Source: a virus
DNA: 40,881 nucleotides
IMG/VR virus record: IMGVR_UViG_3300042879_002539
Coordinates: 1 to 40,881 of that record
Direction: 5' to 3' (one strand)
The notes under the pieces are model-generated. The model saw nothing but the letters and a program-made list of their open reading frames with translations. It did not search any database and had not been told where the DNA came from. The translations under genes were made by a program, and so were the position numbers. Positions 26,640-35,432 of the stretch are shown here, one piece after another (positions within the stretch are counted from its first letter, which is position 1; each line of letters begins with the position of its first letter).

Positions 26640-26741
26640 TCGGAAGTAGGGCGTACTAGGAACAACTACAGTTGTGGGTCAAACCAGATTGTTGCACTAC
26701 GCCACTGTCGTTCCTTGCATACATACGGTATAGTACGACTA
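26640..26741 (+). promoter_or_regulatory. Structured gap with TATAGT promoter before the tail genes
   Basis: GGCGTA (26650-26655) and TACGCC (26698-26703) could close a stem that also contains ACAAC-TACA-GTTGT (26662-26675). TATAGT (26729-26734) lies 7 bases before the ATG at 26742, with no ribosome site, so a leaderless mRNA is likely. No gene is visible in the gap. Confidence 0.5.
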
Positions 26742-27485
26742 ATGATCTCTCAGGCTAAGTACAAACTAACTAGAGGGCTTTCCTGGGAGCGTCTTGTCCT
26801 TGTTAAGGACAGGACTACTCGTCGCCGTATCTATCCTACTGAGGCGTGGGGCGCAGTCCGTACCGGTACAAACATGACGGTACCTCTAAACGTGAACATC
26901 ACCAGTGAGGGCGGTCTGATGCTTTACCTCACGGATCAGGAAACGGCGGCGTTACCGTTAGGGGATCTAGCGTTTGATGTGGTAGCGGTCATCAGCCGAC
27001 GTTCCGCCGCAGCAAACGGTGGGTTTGCCACTACTACTACTCCGGTGGTGGCTGGCACTATTTCCGTGTCAGACCTAGACCTCGTGTCCGACCCCACACT
27101 TGGAGCGATTATGAATCTTCCCATCAAGTTTGCAAAGGGTGAGGACTACTACACCTCGTTTGTCTGGCAAGACGGCGATGGGGACACCCTTACCGTTACC
27201 GACGCCTATTTGCAGGCAAAGGACGCTACTGGGGCGACGGTTATCGACATTCGTTGGTTCGCCACGCCTCCAAACGAGGTTGCTATTGCCGCCTTACCAG
27301 GCTCACAACGAGGCTACCTCACCTGGGTCAACGGCGACAGTTTGGAACTTCATATCTCCGACCTCAACTCAGTAACAGCAGGGTCGTATGAATATGACCT
27401 TTTCGTCCAAGGTGCGGTCAACCAGTGGACAAGGCTCGTTCGTGGCTATGTTACTATTGACCCAAGCGTTTCTGTTCGCCCTTAA
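26742..27485 (+). CDS. Virion structural protein, probable minor tail or baseplate protein
   Basis: The 247-residue beta-rich protein has two similar strand blocks (about residues 35-85 and 125-180) and a Ser/Thr/Val-rich segment between them. The final block LPIKFAKGEDYYTSFVWQDGDGDTLTV recalls N-terminal domains of tail/baseplate proteins. The position after the lysis genes and before fibres fits. The start lacks a ribosome site; the ATG is 7 bases after TATAGT. Confidence 0.65.
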   Translation: MISQAKYKLTRGLSWERLVLVKDRTTRRRIYPTEAWGAVRTGTNMTVPLNVNITSEGGLMLYLTDQETAALPLGDLAFDVVAVISRRSAAANGGFATTTTPVVAGTISVSDLDLVSDPTLGAIMNLPIKFAKGEDYYTSFVWQDGDGDTLTVTDAYLQAKDATGATVIDIRWFATPPNEVAIAALPGSQRGYLTWVNGDSLELHISDLNSVTAGSYEYDLFVQGAVNQWTRLVRGYVTIDPSVSVRP

Positions 27486-27502
27486 TCTGTTAGGAGACTC
27501 AA

Positions 27503-27940
27503 ATGTCCAAAGGCAATACCTGGGAAAACGACCTACTGCTCTTAGTGTTCAACAACACCAATGCGGCCAACATTGGCGATGCAACCGGTCTGCGCGGGTC
27601 AACAACAGTGGGGTCTTTGTTTCTGTCACTGCACACCGCCGACCCCGGTGAAGCAGGCGATCAGACCACCAGTGAGGCGACGTACACGGGGTACGCCCGT
27701 GTAGCCGTTGCTCGCACTACAGGCGGGTTCACCGTGTCCGCAAACGCAGTCACTCTCGTTGCGAATACGGACTTCGGTGCCTGTACCGCTGGCACCAACA
27801 CGATCACCCACTTCGCTATCGGTACTGCTTCGACTGGTACGGGCAAGGTGCTCTACAAGGGCGCTCTCTCACCGTCCATTTCAGTAACCTCGGGTGTAAC
27901 CCCTCGCATCCTTTCTGGCACGATTGTTACTGAGGACTGA
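27503..27940 (+). CDS. Tail fibre/baseplate-type virion protein
   Basis: The 145-residue protein has SLFLSLHTADPGEAGDQTTSE and YTGYARVAVARTTGGFT, a pattern I know from many siphovirus virion proteins annotated as tail or fibre proteins. The rest is beta-rich and Gly/Thr-rich. AGGAGACTCAA precedes the ATG; the stop overlaps the next start (TGATG). The role in the particle is inferred from family and context. Confidence 0.75.
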   Translation: MSKGNTWENDLLLLVFNNTNAANIGDATGLRGSTTVGSLFLSLHTADPGEAGDQTTSEATYTGYARVAVARTTGGFTVSANAVTLVANTDFGACTAGTNTITHFAIGTASTGTGKVLYKGALSPSISVTSGVTPRILSGTIVTED

Positions 27941-28398
27941 TGTCTGACAACAGCACTCTCCCGGCAACTGGTGATGTGATCGCTACCGATGACATTGGTG
28001 GCGTGAATTACCAGCGCATCAAGTTGATCCACGGCAGTGATGGAGTCAACGACGGCGACGTGTCGCTCAACAACCCGTACCCGGTCACGCTCACGCAGGG
28101 CGAAGTCGTGGAGGCGCTGGAAGCCATGCGAATGGCAGTGCAGTCACTCAGCCGTTCCATTGGTCAGTCGATGCCTGATGTGGCTGGCCGTCTCCGTGTC
28201 GTGGTGGATGCCATCACTGGCTCTCTGACGTTGGCGACGATCACGACGGTCGGCACGGTGACGACGGTCAGCACGGTGACGACGGTCAGCACGATGACGA
28301 ACCAGACGCAGGTCGGTGGCAACCCGGCCTTTGAGCAGATCCCCGCCCTGATGCGCCTCGGTGCCGACTCCCTCCGCAGAAACGTGAGCGTGACCTGA
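27940..28398 (+). CDS. Virion protein with TTVxTVTTV repeat
   Basis: In this 152-residue protein, residues 1-45 (LPATGDVIATDDIGGVNYQR) are a conserved phage structural signature. A central helix follows. Then comes a threonine/valine repeat (about residues 102-128; TTVxTVTTV) encoded by a DNA repeat at about 28240-28300. The repeat could form a fibre or trimeric stalk. It is translationally coupled on both sides. Family recognition is by pattern only. Confidence 0.75.
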   Translation: MSDNSTLPATGDVIATDDIGGVNYQRIKLIHGSDGVNDGDVSLNNPYPVTLTQGEVVEALEAMRMAVQSLSRSIGQSMPDVAGRLRVVVDAITGSLTLATITTVGTVTTVSTVTTVSTMTNQTQVGGNPAFEQIPALMRLGADSLRRNVSVT

Positions 28399-29837
28399 TG
28401 CCTACTACCAACGGCAACCGCAAGATTCTCGATTTAAAGCGGTGGGAGTTCTGCACGCCCGCACCCCTCGCAACCTCGGCGGGTGCATTCATTGCGTCGT
28501 CTCGCCACCACCGACAGCAGCAGTTGTATGTGGCGAGTGCAACGGCGCAGTACCTCTACAACCCTCTTGAAGATGGCTGGACGCAGATTCCCTCGGGAGC
28601 GCTGGCGGGCACGTTTGGCGCTGGTGCGTGCGGCACTGCTACGGCGATTGGCCCATCCGGTACCGCCACGGGCGGAACAACCTCAACGATCAACACGAAC
28701 CTCACCCTGGCACGTGACCTGCGTGGGTACTCCATCCACATCACTGGCGGACCGAACGCTGGCGCGACACTGGCGATCAGCAGCAACACAGTCGGCGCGA
28801 ACGGCGTCGTCACGGTGCCGACCCAGGCGTCGGCGTTCACTGCGTCGACCACGTTCCGACTGCTTACGCCCCGCTGGTACGTGCTCAACGCCGTAACGGC
28901 GTCGGGCACCACTACGGCGAACCTGTTCAAGTTTTACGATTTCGCCACCAACACCTGGGCCTCGGCCGAGACCGGTGCGACGGACGGCATCGCCCCGGCC
29001 GCAGTGATCGGCACCGACAGCAAGTTGATCTGCACCCCGTCATGGCAAGGCTCCGGTTACAAGTCGTTCGCTACTGGTACGGCGACGAGCGCCACGGCTA
29101 CGACGCTGGTGAACTCGGCAAAGACGTGGACCCCCAGCCAGTGGATCAACTCCCAGATCCGCATCGTGTCTGGCACTGGAGCCGGTCAGATCCGCACCAT
29201 CACGGCCAATGACGCCACCTCTGTGACCGTGGCGACGTGGACGACGACGCCAGATGCGACGAGCGTCTACAGCATCGAAGGCAATGATGACTTCATCTAC
29301 TACATGGGCAGCAACGCTGTCACGCTGTTCCGCTACAGCATCACGGCGGGCACCTGGACGACGATCACGCCAGGTGTTGCCCGAGGCGCTGCCCCCGGTG
29401 CTGGCTTGTCGGGGCACTGGGTCTGGGAAGCGCCCGACGCCGCTTGGAATAACGAGTCGGCCATCCTGAACGGTCGGTACATCTACTCCTTCCGTGGTGC
29501 CGCTTCGGCGGTGGTTGACCGCTATGACATTGCTGCGAACACCTGGAACAACGCTCTGACGTACGCTCCGGCGACGGAGACCTTCACGACCGGCTCCAAG
29601 TACGTCTACAGGGACGATTCTCTCTACATTCAGAAAGAAGCCACCGGTCGCTGGTTCCAGCACAACTTCGTCACCAGCGAGCAGAACGGGTGGACGACGA
29701 TGACCTACACCCAGGGTGCTGCGGTGCTCGGCGACACGGCGTTCGATGTGCACTACACCGACGGTGCCACCGAGATCGACTACGTCTACATGGTGCTGAA
29801 CACATCTACAGTGATGCTTCGCTGCATGGTGATCTGA
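28398..29837 (+). CDS. Large beta-propeller (Kelch-like) tail protein
   Basis: The 479-residue protein starts with a basic segment and then repeats of about 45-50 residues with aromatic-acid patterns (YxxxDFATNTWASA, YDIAANTWNNAL, FRYSITAGTWTTI). The -NTW- turns are typical of Kelch propeller blades. The probable role is receptor binding as part of a tail fibre. G+C is high, as in the surrounding fibre genes. The ATG overlaps the previous stop. Confidence 0.75.
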   Translation: MPTTNGNRKILDLKRWEFCTPAPLATSAGAFIASSRHHRQQQLYVASATAQYLYNPLEDGWTQIPSGALAGTFGAGACGTATAIGPSGTATGGTTSTINTNLTLARDLRGYSIHITGGPNAGATLAISSNTVGANGVVTVPTQASAFTASTTFRLLTPRWYVLNAVTASGTTTANLFKFYDFATNTWASAETGATDGIAPAAVIGTDSKLICTPSWQGSGYKSFATGTATSATATTLVNSAKTWTPSQWINSQIRIVSGTGAGQIRTITANDATSVTVATWTTTPDATSVYSIEGNDDFIYYMGSNAVTLFRYSITAGTWTTITPGVARGAAPGAGLSGHWVWEAPDAAWNNESAILNGRYIYSFRGAASAVVDRYDIAANTWNNALTYAPATETFTTGSKYVYRDDSLYIQKEATGRWFQHNFVTSEQNGWTTMTYTQGAAVLGDTAFDVHYTDGATEIDYVYMVLNTSTVMLRCMVI

Positions 29838-29838
29838 G

Positions 29839-30000
29839 ATGAACCATGACGACATTCTTCGGCAGGCTCGCACTTGGGTCGCTCGTCAGACGATGCTTCG
29901 TGCTGAAGCAGAGCGGCTTGGGGATGCTGATGCCATCTCCCGTGCCGATGCCGAGATTGCAGAAACAGAACAACTGATTGCCGAACTAGAGAGCCTGTGA
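29839..30000 (+). CDS. Small coiled-coil protein, 53 aa
   Basis: A 53-residue frame (MNHDDILRQARTWVARQ, then ARADAEIAETEQLIAEL-type heptads) starts one base after the previous stop. GGTGATCTGAG lies before the ATG, but it is a weak ribosome site. A small helical protein in the fibre operon could be a chaperone or coil partner (inference). Confidence 0.65.
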   Translation: MNHDDILRQARTWVARQTMLRAEAERLGDADAISRADAEIAETEQLIAELESL

Positions 30001-30011
30001 GGAGGTAGGTC

Positions 30012-30986
30012 ATGCCCAGAATCAGTGATCTGACAACCCTCACCGGGGCCAATCTGGCCGGGACCGACAAGATCGAAGTTCTTGATGTCTCCGATCCGAC
30101 GCTGGCTGCCAGCGGCACCAACAAGCAGACGACACTGGCCGACCTGGCCGTAGCCGTCAACCCGACGCCTGACATTCAGTCGTTCACGGCGAATGGCACC
30201 TGGACGAAGCCGACCGGTGCAGCGTTGAGGTGGGCGCAGGTCACGGTGGTGAGCGGCGCTGGCGGTGGTGGTTCTGGCCGTCGCGGTGCAGCGGGCACGG
30301 TGCGTTGTGGTGGCCAGTCTGGCGGCAGTGGCGGCGTATCGGTAGCGACGTTTCGCATGGCTGACCTGCCCGGCACGGTGTCGGTCACAATCGGTGCTGG
30401 TGGTGCTGGTGGGTTGGCGGTCACGACTGACGATACGAACGGCAACAATGGCGGCAATGGTGGATCGTCGACGTTCGGATCACTCTTGGCGACAAACATC
30501 AGCGGTGGTGGCGGTGGTGGACTGAACAACGGCTCAGCCGGGACGGGGTTCGGTGGCTCTGGGAACGTGTTTACCCCGCTTGGGGTGGTTTCGCCGTCAG
30601 CAACCGGCGGCGCTGGCGGTGCTGCACAGAACCGGTTTGCGACATCCACTGGTGGCGCTGGTGGCGGTTTGACCGCAGCGAACGTTTCATCGGCTGGTGG
30701 CTTGGGCGGCTCTACGTGCACGGTTCAGGCCAACCCAGCCGCAGGTACTGCTGATGGCGGTGCTGGTGGTGCAGGCGTGAACTCAACGATTCAGCCAGGC
30801 GCTTTCGGCGGCTCGTCGGGTGGCGGCGGTGGTGCGGGCAACGCAGCCGGAACTGTCGCAGGTGGTGCAGGCGGTGCCGGTGGCTACGGCTCCAGCGGTG
30901 GCGGGGGTGGCGCATCGACCAACGGTGCGAACAGTGGCGCAGGTGGCGCAGGAGGCGGAGGTTTCGTCATGGTGGTGTGTTTCTGA
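30012..30986 (+). CDS. Glycine-rich tail fibre protein
   Basis: The 324-residue protein has an N-terminal attachment-type region (ISDLTTLTGANLAGTDKIEVLDVSDP), then FTANGTWTKPTGA. A long glycine/alanine-rich region (about 85-318) with many GGAGGxG stretches follows, as in phage adhesin tips and Ig-like or GRP fibres. GAGGAGGTAGGTC precedes the ATG. It is probably part of the host-recognition fibre. Composition bias makes detailed domain calls unsafe. Confidence 0.8.
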   Translation: MPRISDLTTLTGANLAGTDKIEVLDVSDPTLAASGTNKQTTLADLAVAVNPTPDIQSFTANGTWTKPTGAALRWAQVTVVSGAGGGGSGRRGAAGTVRCGGQSGGSGGVSVATFRMADLPGTVSVTIGAGGAGGLAVTTDDTNGNNGGNGGSSTFGSLLATNISGGGGGGLNNGSAGTGFGGSGNVFTPLGVVSPSATGGAGGAAQNRFATSTGGAGGGLTAANVSSAGGLGGSTCTVQANPAAGTADGGAGGAGVNSTIQPGAFGGSSGGGGGAGNAAGTVAGGAGGAGGYGSSGGGGGASTNGANSGAGGAGGGGFVMVVCF

Positions 30987-31273
30987 TGGCCGTTCAACGC
31001 TGGGTCGTCCTCGCTGCCGATGGCGTGCCGCAGAACGTCGTCATGTGGGACGCCGACGACGCACCCGACTGGGAGCCACCGGAGGGCTGCACTGTCCGTC
31101 TTGATGATGGCACCCCAATTGAGTTGAGCGACGCTCCACAACAGGCCGTTCAGCCAACTGCCGATGACAAACTCGCTGCCGCCAGCAGCGCTCTGGCCGC
31201 TATCGACTCAGCAACAACCGTCAATAACATCGTTGCTATCCTCACGGAGTTGAAGAACGCACTGGAGCAGTGA
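30986..31273 (+). CDS. Small tail-fibre-associated protein
   Basis: The 95-residue protein has RWVVLAADGVPQNVVMWDADD, then PPEGCTVRLDDG, a pattern recurring in small proteins encoded next to phage fibres. The C-terminal half is helical. The ATG overlaps the stop of the glycine-rich fibre (TGATG). It is probably a fibre accessory or assembly protein. Confidence 0.7.
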   Translation: MAVQRWVVLAADGVPQNVVMWDADDAPDWEPPEGCTVRLDDGTPIELSDAPQQAVQPTADDKLAAASSALAAIDSATTVNNIVAILTELKNALEQ

Positions 31274-31276
31274 TCT

Positions 31277-34090
31277 ATGAGCCTCCTGCTTCTGCTCTCC
31301 AGCAGTACACCGCAAGACCCTTTTGCACGCAATTTGGAGGATTGGAGCCTTCGCACTGTAGAGAGTGATTTCAAGCGACGACTAGAAAACGATGTCGCTG
31401 AGAACCTTGGTGCTGGTGGGTTCGCTCTTGATGGGCAATACGGCTCAACGATTGGTGTTGACGCAAACGATCCGCTGCTGCTGACGCACACCGGTACGAA
31501 CTATCTGTACCTACCAGGCGTAAGCGGCAACTACGCGTCAGTGCCTGACGCTGCGCCCATCAAGTTGACCGGCGACCTGGAGATCGTGTGGCGAGTTTCA
31601 AGCGACGCATGGACTGGAGGAACTTCCCAGACGGTTGTCGGCAAGTGGAACGACGGGACGAACCAACGTCAGTACATGGTGCGCCACGAGTCTGCATTCG
31701 CCAATGTTCGATTCTACTATTCGACCACTGGGGCAAACTTTCCCTACTTTGAGAGCAACACAATGCCGTTGGTCAATGGCGTGGCCTACTGGTTCAGGCT
31801 CACGTGGCAGGCATCGACCGGAACTGCTGCATTCTTTTATGCCGCCGACCAACCGAACGAGCCAACCACATGGACTTCGGCAGGAACGCCAGCAGCCGTA
31901 GGAGCAACCACCCTGTTCAACGGCACGGCACCATTGCAAGTTGGTAGCAGCAATGACGGCACCGCTACTCTGCTGGCCGGAAAGGTCTACCGCTCCATCG
32001 TCCGTAACGGCGTCGGCGGTACCACCGTGTTCGACGTTGACTTCACCACAGGTATCACCAGTGGTGATGCACTAACGGTTCCGTACACCGGAACCGCCTC
32101 AACTGCTCTTGAGTCCGTTCGGGTTATGTCGAACCTCGGCACCGGAGGCTCGGTGCTGAATGCCTCTTTGGGTGGCAATCCCACTCAGCCGACTACGAAC
32201 GATCCGCGACTGTTGACACACACCGGCACGAACTATCTGTACTTACCGGGGTTGAGTTTCAACGACGCAACAGCACCCGATCTGGCTGCGTACACACCTT
32301 CCACATCATTGGACGCTCGGATTGCTGTGGCGCTGGACAGCATCTCTGGAACACAGGCTTTAGTCGGGCACTACACCGTCAGTGCCAACAACCGGTCGTG
32401 GTTATTGATGTGGACTACGAACACTCTGACGCTGTATCTGTCCGTCGATGGGGTAAACATTACGATCCAAACCTCCCCGACCATTGCCCCCACGATGGTT
32501 GCGGGCGCAGTCACGCTGTTACGGGCTACGTGGACATCTTCTCCTGCCGAGATCAAATTCTTCCAGAAAGCCACGACCGAGAGTGCGGCAGCAGCCGATT
32601 TGGCGGTGGACACAGGCTGGACTCAACTAGGGACAACGATCGCGACGGTAAGCGTTCCTTCGACGGCGCTCTTCAACGCGGTCACACCTTTGGTTATCGG
32701 ATCACAGTCTGGTATCAACAATTTGTCGGGCAGGGTGTACCGCTCGCAAGTGAGAGTGGATGGATCGACGGCGTTCGACGCCAACTTCACTACAGGCATC
32801 ACCAGCGGTGGACAGACGACGTTTACTGAGTCGTCTTCCAACGCTGCGACCGTCACGATCAATCGTCCCACCTCTGGGCGCAAGTCTGTTGCCGTGGTGC
32901 GTCCAGTGTGGCTGTTCGGCACTGACGACCATATGGAAGTTCCTGACAACGATCTGCTTGACTTCAGTGCGTCACAATCTTTCACTGTCTTGGCGGTGGT
33001 GCGTCAATGGGCAACGCCGACCAACTTCGGTCGATGGATCGACAAGAAGGTTTCTGGCGCTGGTCAAGTTGGTTGGAACCTTGTCCCCAACGCCACGGCG
33101 TTGCAGGTGGCCTTTGACATTGGCGACGGGACCACGCAGGTATATGCGGGCGCTCCAGCATTCACCGCTGGAGAGTTCGTTGTAGTGAGCGGAGTAGTTG
33201 ACCGTGGCGTCAACCAGTCTCGGGTGTACAAGGGCACCACCTCTTCCGGTACGCAATCGACAGTCGGCCTAGGTTCGCTCGCCAACTCTCTACCTGTGCG
33301 GGTTGGCGGTGCTGGCGGTGGTGGAGGGTCGCAAGACTTTGAGTGTTACGCCGTTGCTGTATTCCGCCGTGCCTTGAGCGCTGGTGAAATCTCCACAATC
33401 AACGACCACTACCAGGGAACTGTTACTCCAACATCGACGGCTCTGCTTAGTGGGGCGACCTTCTGGCTAGATGCGGCCTCGTCGCCAAAGCCTGTTGTTT
33501 CGATCAATCGTTCTACATCTGGCCGAAAGACGGTCGCCGTCACCAGACCTGTCTGGTTGTTCGGCACCGACGACCTCTTGCAAGTGGCTGATAACGCCTT
33601 GCTGGACTTCGACAACTCAGACGATTGGACGCTGTTGGTCGTGAATCGTGTGTGGGCTACACCTTATTCGGGGCAACGCTTCATCGACAAGACCGGACCA
33701 GCGGGAGTTGGCGGCTACCTGTTGCGTGCTGCTGGCGTTCCGGTTGGGTTTGGCGGAGCGTTGGAGTTCAGCGATGGCACTACGTCAGTTACTTACTTTC
33801 AGTTGAACAATCGACGGGCGGGAGTGCTGGATGTGTTGTTTGCGAGGAGGCGGAGCAGCACATCCCAAGTAGATGTCGGACGCATCCTGAATGGGACATT
33901 AGACTTGAACACCGGCAGCACATCGACGGTGACTGGATCACTAGCAAACTCAGCACCGTTCCGTATTGGAACCAATCAGTCAGCCGGTCAGGGCAATGAC
34001 TTTGAGTGTTTTGCCGTCGTTGCATTCCGGCGTCGTCTCTCTGATGCAGAGTTGCTTAGCATCGCCTCTTACTACGGAGTAACCGGATGA
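31277..34090 (+). CDS. Multi-domain tail protein with four LamG-like modules
   Basis: This 937-residue protein has two pairs of concanavalin-A/LamG-like modules. The first pair (about 65-270, 310-520) shares LLTHTGTNYLYLPG and SGRVYRS. The second pair (about 540-720, 775-937) shares SGRKxVAVxRPVWLFGTDD, then LLDF. Internal duplication is evident. Such modules bind carbohydrates, so it is a likely host-glycan-binding fibre protein. GGAG lies before the ATG. It is the largest protein of the window. Confidence 0.8.
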   Translation: MSLLLLLSSSTPQDPFARNLEDWSLRTVESDFKRRLENDVAENLGAGGFALDGQYGSTIGVDANDPLLLTHTGTNYLYLPGVSGNYASVPDAAPIKLTGDLEIVWRVSSDAWTGGTSQTVVGKWNDGTNQRQYMVRHESAFANVRFYYSTTGANFPYFESNTMPLVNGVAYWFRLTWQASTGTAAFFYAADQPNEPTTWTSAGTPAAVGATTLFNGTAPLQVGSSNDGTATLLAGKVYRSIVRNGVGGTTVFDVDFTTGITSGDALTVPYTGTASTALESVRVMSNLGTGGSVLNASLGGNPTQPTTNDPRLLTHTGTNYLYLPGLSFNDATAPDLAAYTPSTSLDARIAVALDSISGTQALVGHYTVSANNRSWLLMWTTNTLTLYLSVDGVNITIQTSPTIAPTMVAGAVTLLRATWTSSPAEIKFFQKATTESAAAADLAVDTGWTQLGTTIATVSVPSTALFNAVTPLVIGSQSGINNLSGRVYRSQVRVDGSTAFDANFTTGITSGGQTTFTESSSNAATVTINRPTSGRKSVAVVRPVWLFGTDDHMEVPDNDLLDFSASQSFTVLAVVRQWATPTNFGRWIDKKVSGAGQVGWNLVPNATALQVAFDIGDGTTQVYAGAPAFTAGEFVVVSGVVDRGVNQSRVYKGTTSSGTQSTVGLGSLANSLPVRVGGAGGGGGSQDFECYAVAVFRRALSAGEISTINDHYQGTVTPTSTALLSGATFWLDAASSPKPVVSINRSTSGRKTVAVTRPVWLFGTDDLLQVADNALLDFDNSDDWTLLVVNRVWATPYSGQRFIDKTGPAGVGGYLLRAAGVPVGFGGALEFSDGTTSVTYFQLNNRRAGVLDVLFARRRSSTSQVDVGRILNGTLDLNTGSTSTVTGSLANSAPFRIGTNQSAGQGNDFECFAVVAFRRRLSDAELLSIASYYGVTG

Positions 34091-35217
34091 GCATTACTCT
34101 TCTCCGTGAAGCGACTCTGTGGCTGTCTGCCGATCCCACCGTAACCTCTGGCTCCACCATTGCCGCCGCTTCCCCGGTAGCAGCGGCTGGTGTCGCCACC
34201 GTTTCAGCGGCAGGTTCAACAGGTGGTTCAATCGCAAGCGCCTCTCCCACTGCGGCAGCAGGTGTTGCGTCCGTTTCAGCGACGGCTGGGGCTAGGACTG
34301 CCGCCTCAGCAACAGCGGCAGCAGGTACCGCGACTGTTTCAGCAGTCGGTGCAACAGCCACTGCCGGGTCTTCTTCCCCAATACCAGCAGCCGGTGCAGC
34401 CACAGTCACCGCTACGTTCGCTGCCACCTCAGCAACGGCCCTCAGTCCATCCAATGGGGCGGCGACTGTTTCAGTAACCGCTGCTGCCCGATCAGCAACA
34501 TCTGCTACCCCAGCAGCAGGTGTCGCCGCCGTATCTTCTACCTTTGCTGCTACGGCTGCGGCTACTACCACTCCAGCAGCAGGTGTCGCCACCGTTTCAG
34601 CGGCAGGCGCAATTGGTGGGACGGTCGTAGCCGCATCTCCTGTAGCGGCGTCTGGTACTGCAACCGTTTCCGGTAGTTCGGCAACCTTAGGCAGTGCCAC
34701 CCCTACTCCAGCCGCTGGTACTGCAACCGTAAGTGGCGTATTTGCCGTAGTAAGCGCAGCGTCAGGAACATCAAATGGTTTGGCTGTCGCCAGCGCTATT
34801 GGTGCGTCTAGGTTCGCTAGTTCTGCTATTGCAGCAACCGGGTCGGCCACCGTATCAAGGCAAATAACTGCCATTGTTCAGGTATCCCTTATCCCAGCAG
34901 CAGGTACCGCAGTTGTATCTGGTGTTAGTGAGTTTGGGTCGAAGATAGTACCAGCAAGCGGTTTAGCGGTAGTATTTGCAGTCGGAGCGGTAGGCAGACC
35001 CTCGGTATGGGCTGGTGGAGTTAACGTTGTTAAGCAAGACAACGCTAACAACGTAGTTGTGCTAGGTATTCAGAAGAAGACCACCGTGGTAACGTCTAGG
35101 GACACAACAGTTGTGGTGACTGGCGAAAATCAAACTACTACGGTACCGGCGTCTGACCCGTCTACTAACTACGTCGTTACTCAGGACGGCTCCAAGCGTG
35201 TTAAAGTATCACGATAG
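34087..35217 (+). CDS. PAAGxATVS tandem-repeat fibre protein
   Basis: In this 376-residue protein, residues 1-20 (LLREATLWLSADP) match the end-of-LamG segment of the upstream protein. About 13 degenerate repeats of about 20 residues follow, with core (P/A)AAG(V/T)ATVS (about 25-310). The last 65 residues are Thr/Val-rich and end VKVSR. The alternating small and beta-branched residues could form a beta-solenoid or long fibre shaft. ATGA overlap with the LamG gene. The structure is inferred. Confidence 0.75.
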   Translation: MSITLLREATLWLSADPTVTSGSTIAAASPVAAAGVATVSAAGSTGGSIASASPTAAAGVASVSATAGARTAASATAAAGTATVSAVGATATAGSSSPIPAAGAATVTATFAATSATALSPSNGAATVSVTAAARSATSATPAAGVAAVSSTFAATAAATTTPAAGVATVSAAGAIGGTVVAASPVAASGTATVSGSSATLGSATPTPAAGTATVSGVFAVVSAASGTSNGLAVASAIGASRFASSAIAATGSATVSRQITAIVQVSLIPAAGTAVVSGVSEFGSKIVPASGLAVVFAVGAVGRPSVWAGGVNVVKQDNANNVVVLGIQKKTTVVTSRDTTVVVTGENQTTTVPASDPSTNYVVTQDGSKRVKVSR

Positions 35218-35226
35218 AGGTTCATT

Positions 35227-35391
35227 ATGACTAGATCAGTAGACATGATCAGCGTGCCGAGTACAGGTGCTACTGAAGAGCATGTAACCCCTGTGCTGGG
35301 CCAGACTGTTCACCGTATGCGCGATTCTCAGCCAGCGATAAACCAGCCACGTCAAGCAGGTAACCCCGATAATGGTTCCGGCAACGTATAA
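35227..35391 (+). CDS. Small polar unknown protein, 54 aa
   Basis: The 54-residue frame (MTRSVDMISVPSTG, then DSQPAINQPRQAGNPDNG) has AGAGG 5 bases before the ATG. It is disorder-like and rich in Gln, Pro and Asn. It closes the fibre block. No family is recognised. Confidence 0.6.
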   Translation: MTRSVDMISVPSTGATEEHVTPVLGQTVHRMRDSQPAINQPRQAGNPDNGSGNV

Positions 35392-35432
35392 CATGTGCTA
35401 TCCTGTGCCTTGCGTGCTACGGGAGGTACCTT

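Noticed and set aside
28240-28300. Tandem repeat (ACGACGGTCAGCACGGTG-like)
   Set aside because: It encodes the Thr/Val repeat of a virion protein; it is coding, not a regulatory array.
29040-29873. Minus-strand frame (277 aa) opposite the Kelch-like gene
   Set aside because: Arg/Val-rich shadow frame; the plus-strand repeats are clearly coding.
30176-30721. Minus-strand proline-rich frame (181 aa)
   Set aside because: Complement of the glycine-rich fibre region; proline runs are expected from the GGC/GGT codons.
34056-34874. Minus-strand frame (272 aa) with VATPAAG repeats
   Set aside because: It mirrors the repeat gene on the plus strand, which is coupled to its upstream gene and continues into a non-repeated C-terminus.
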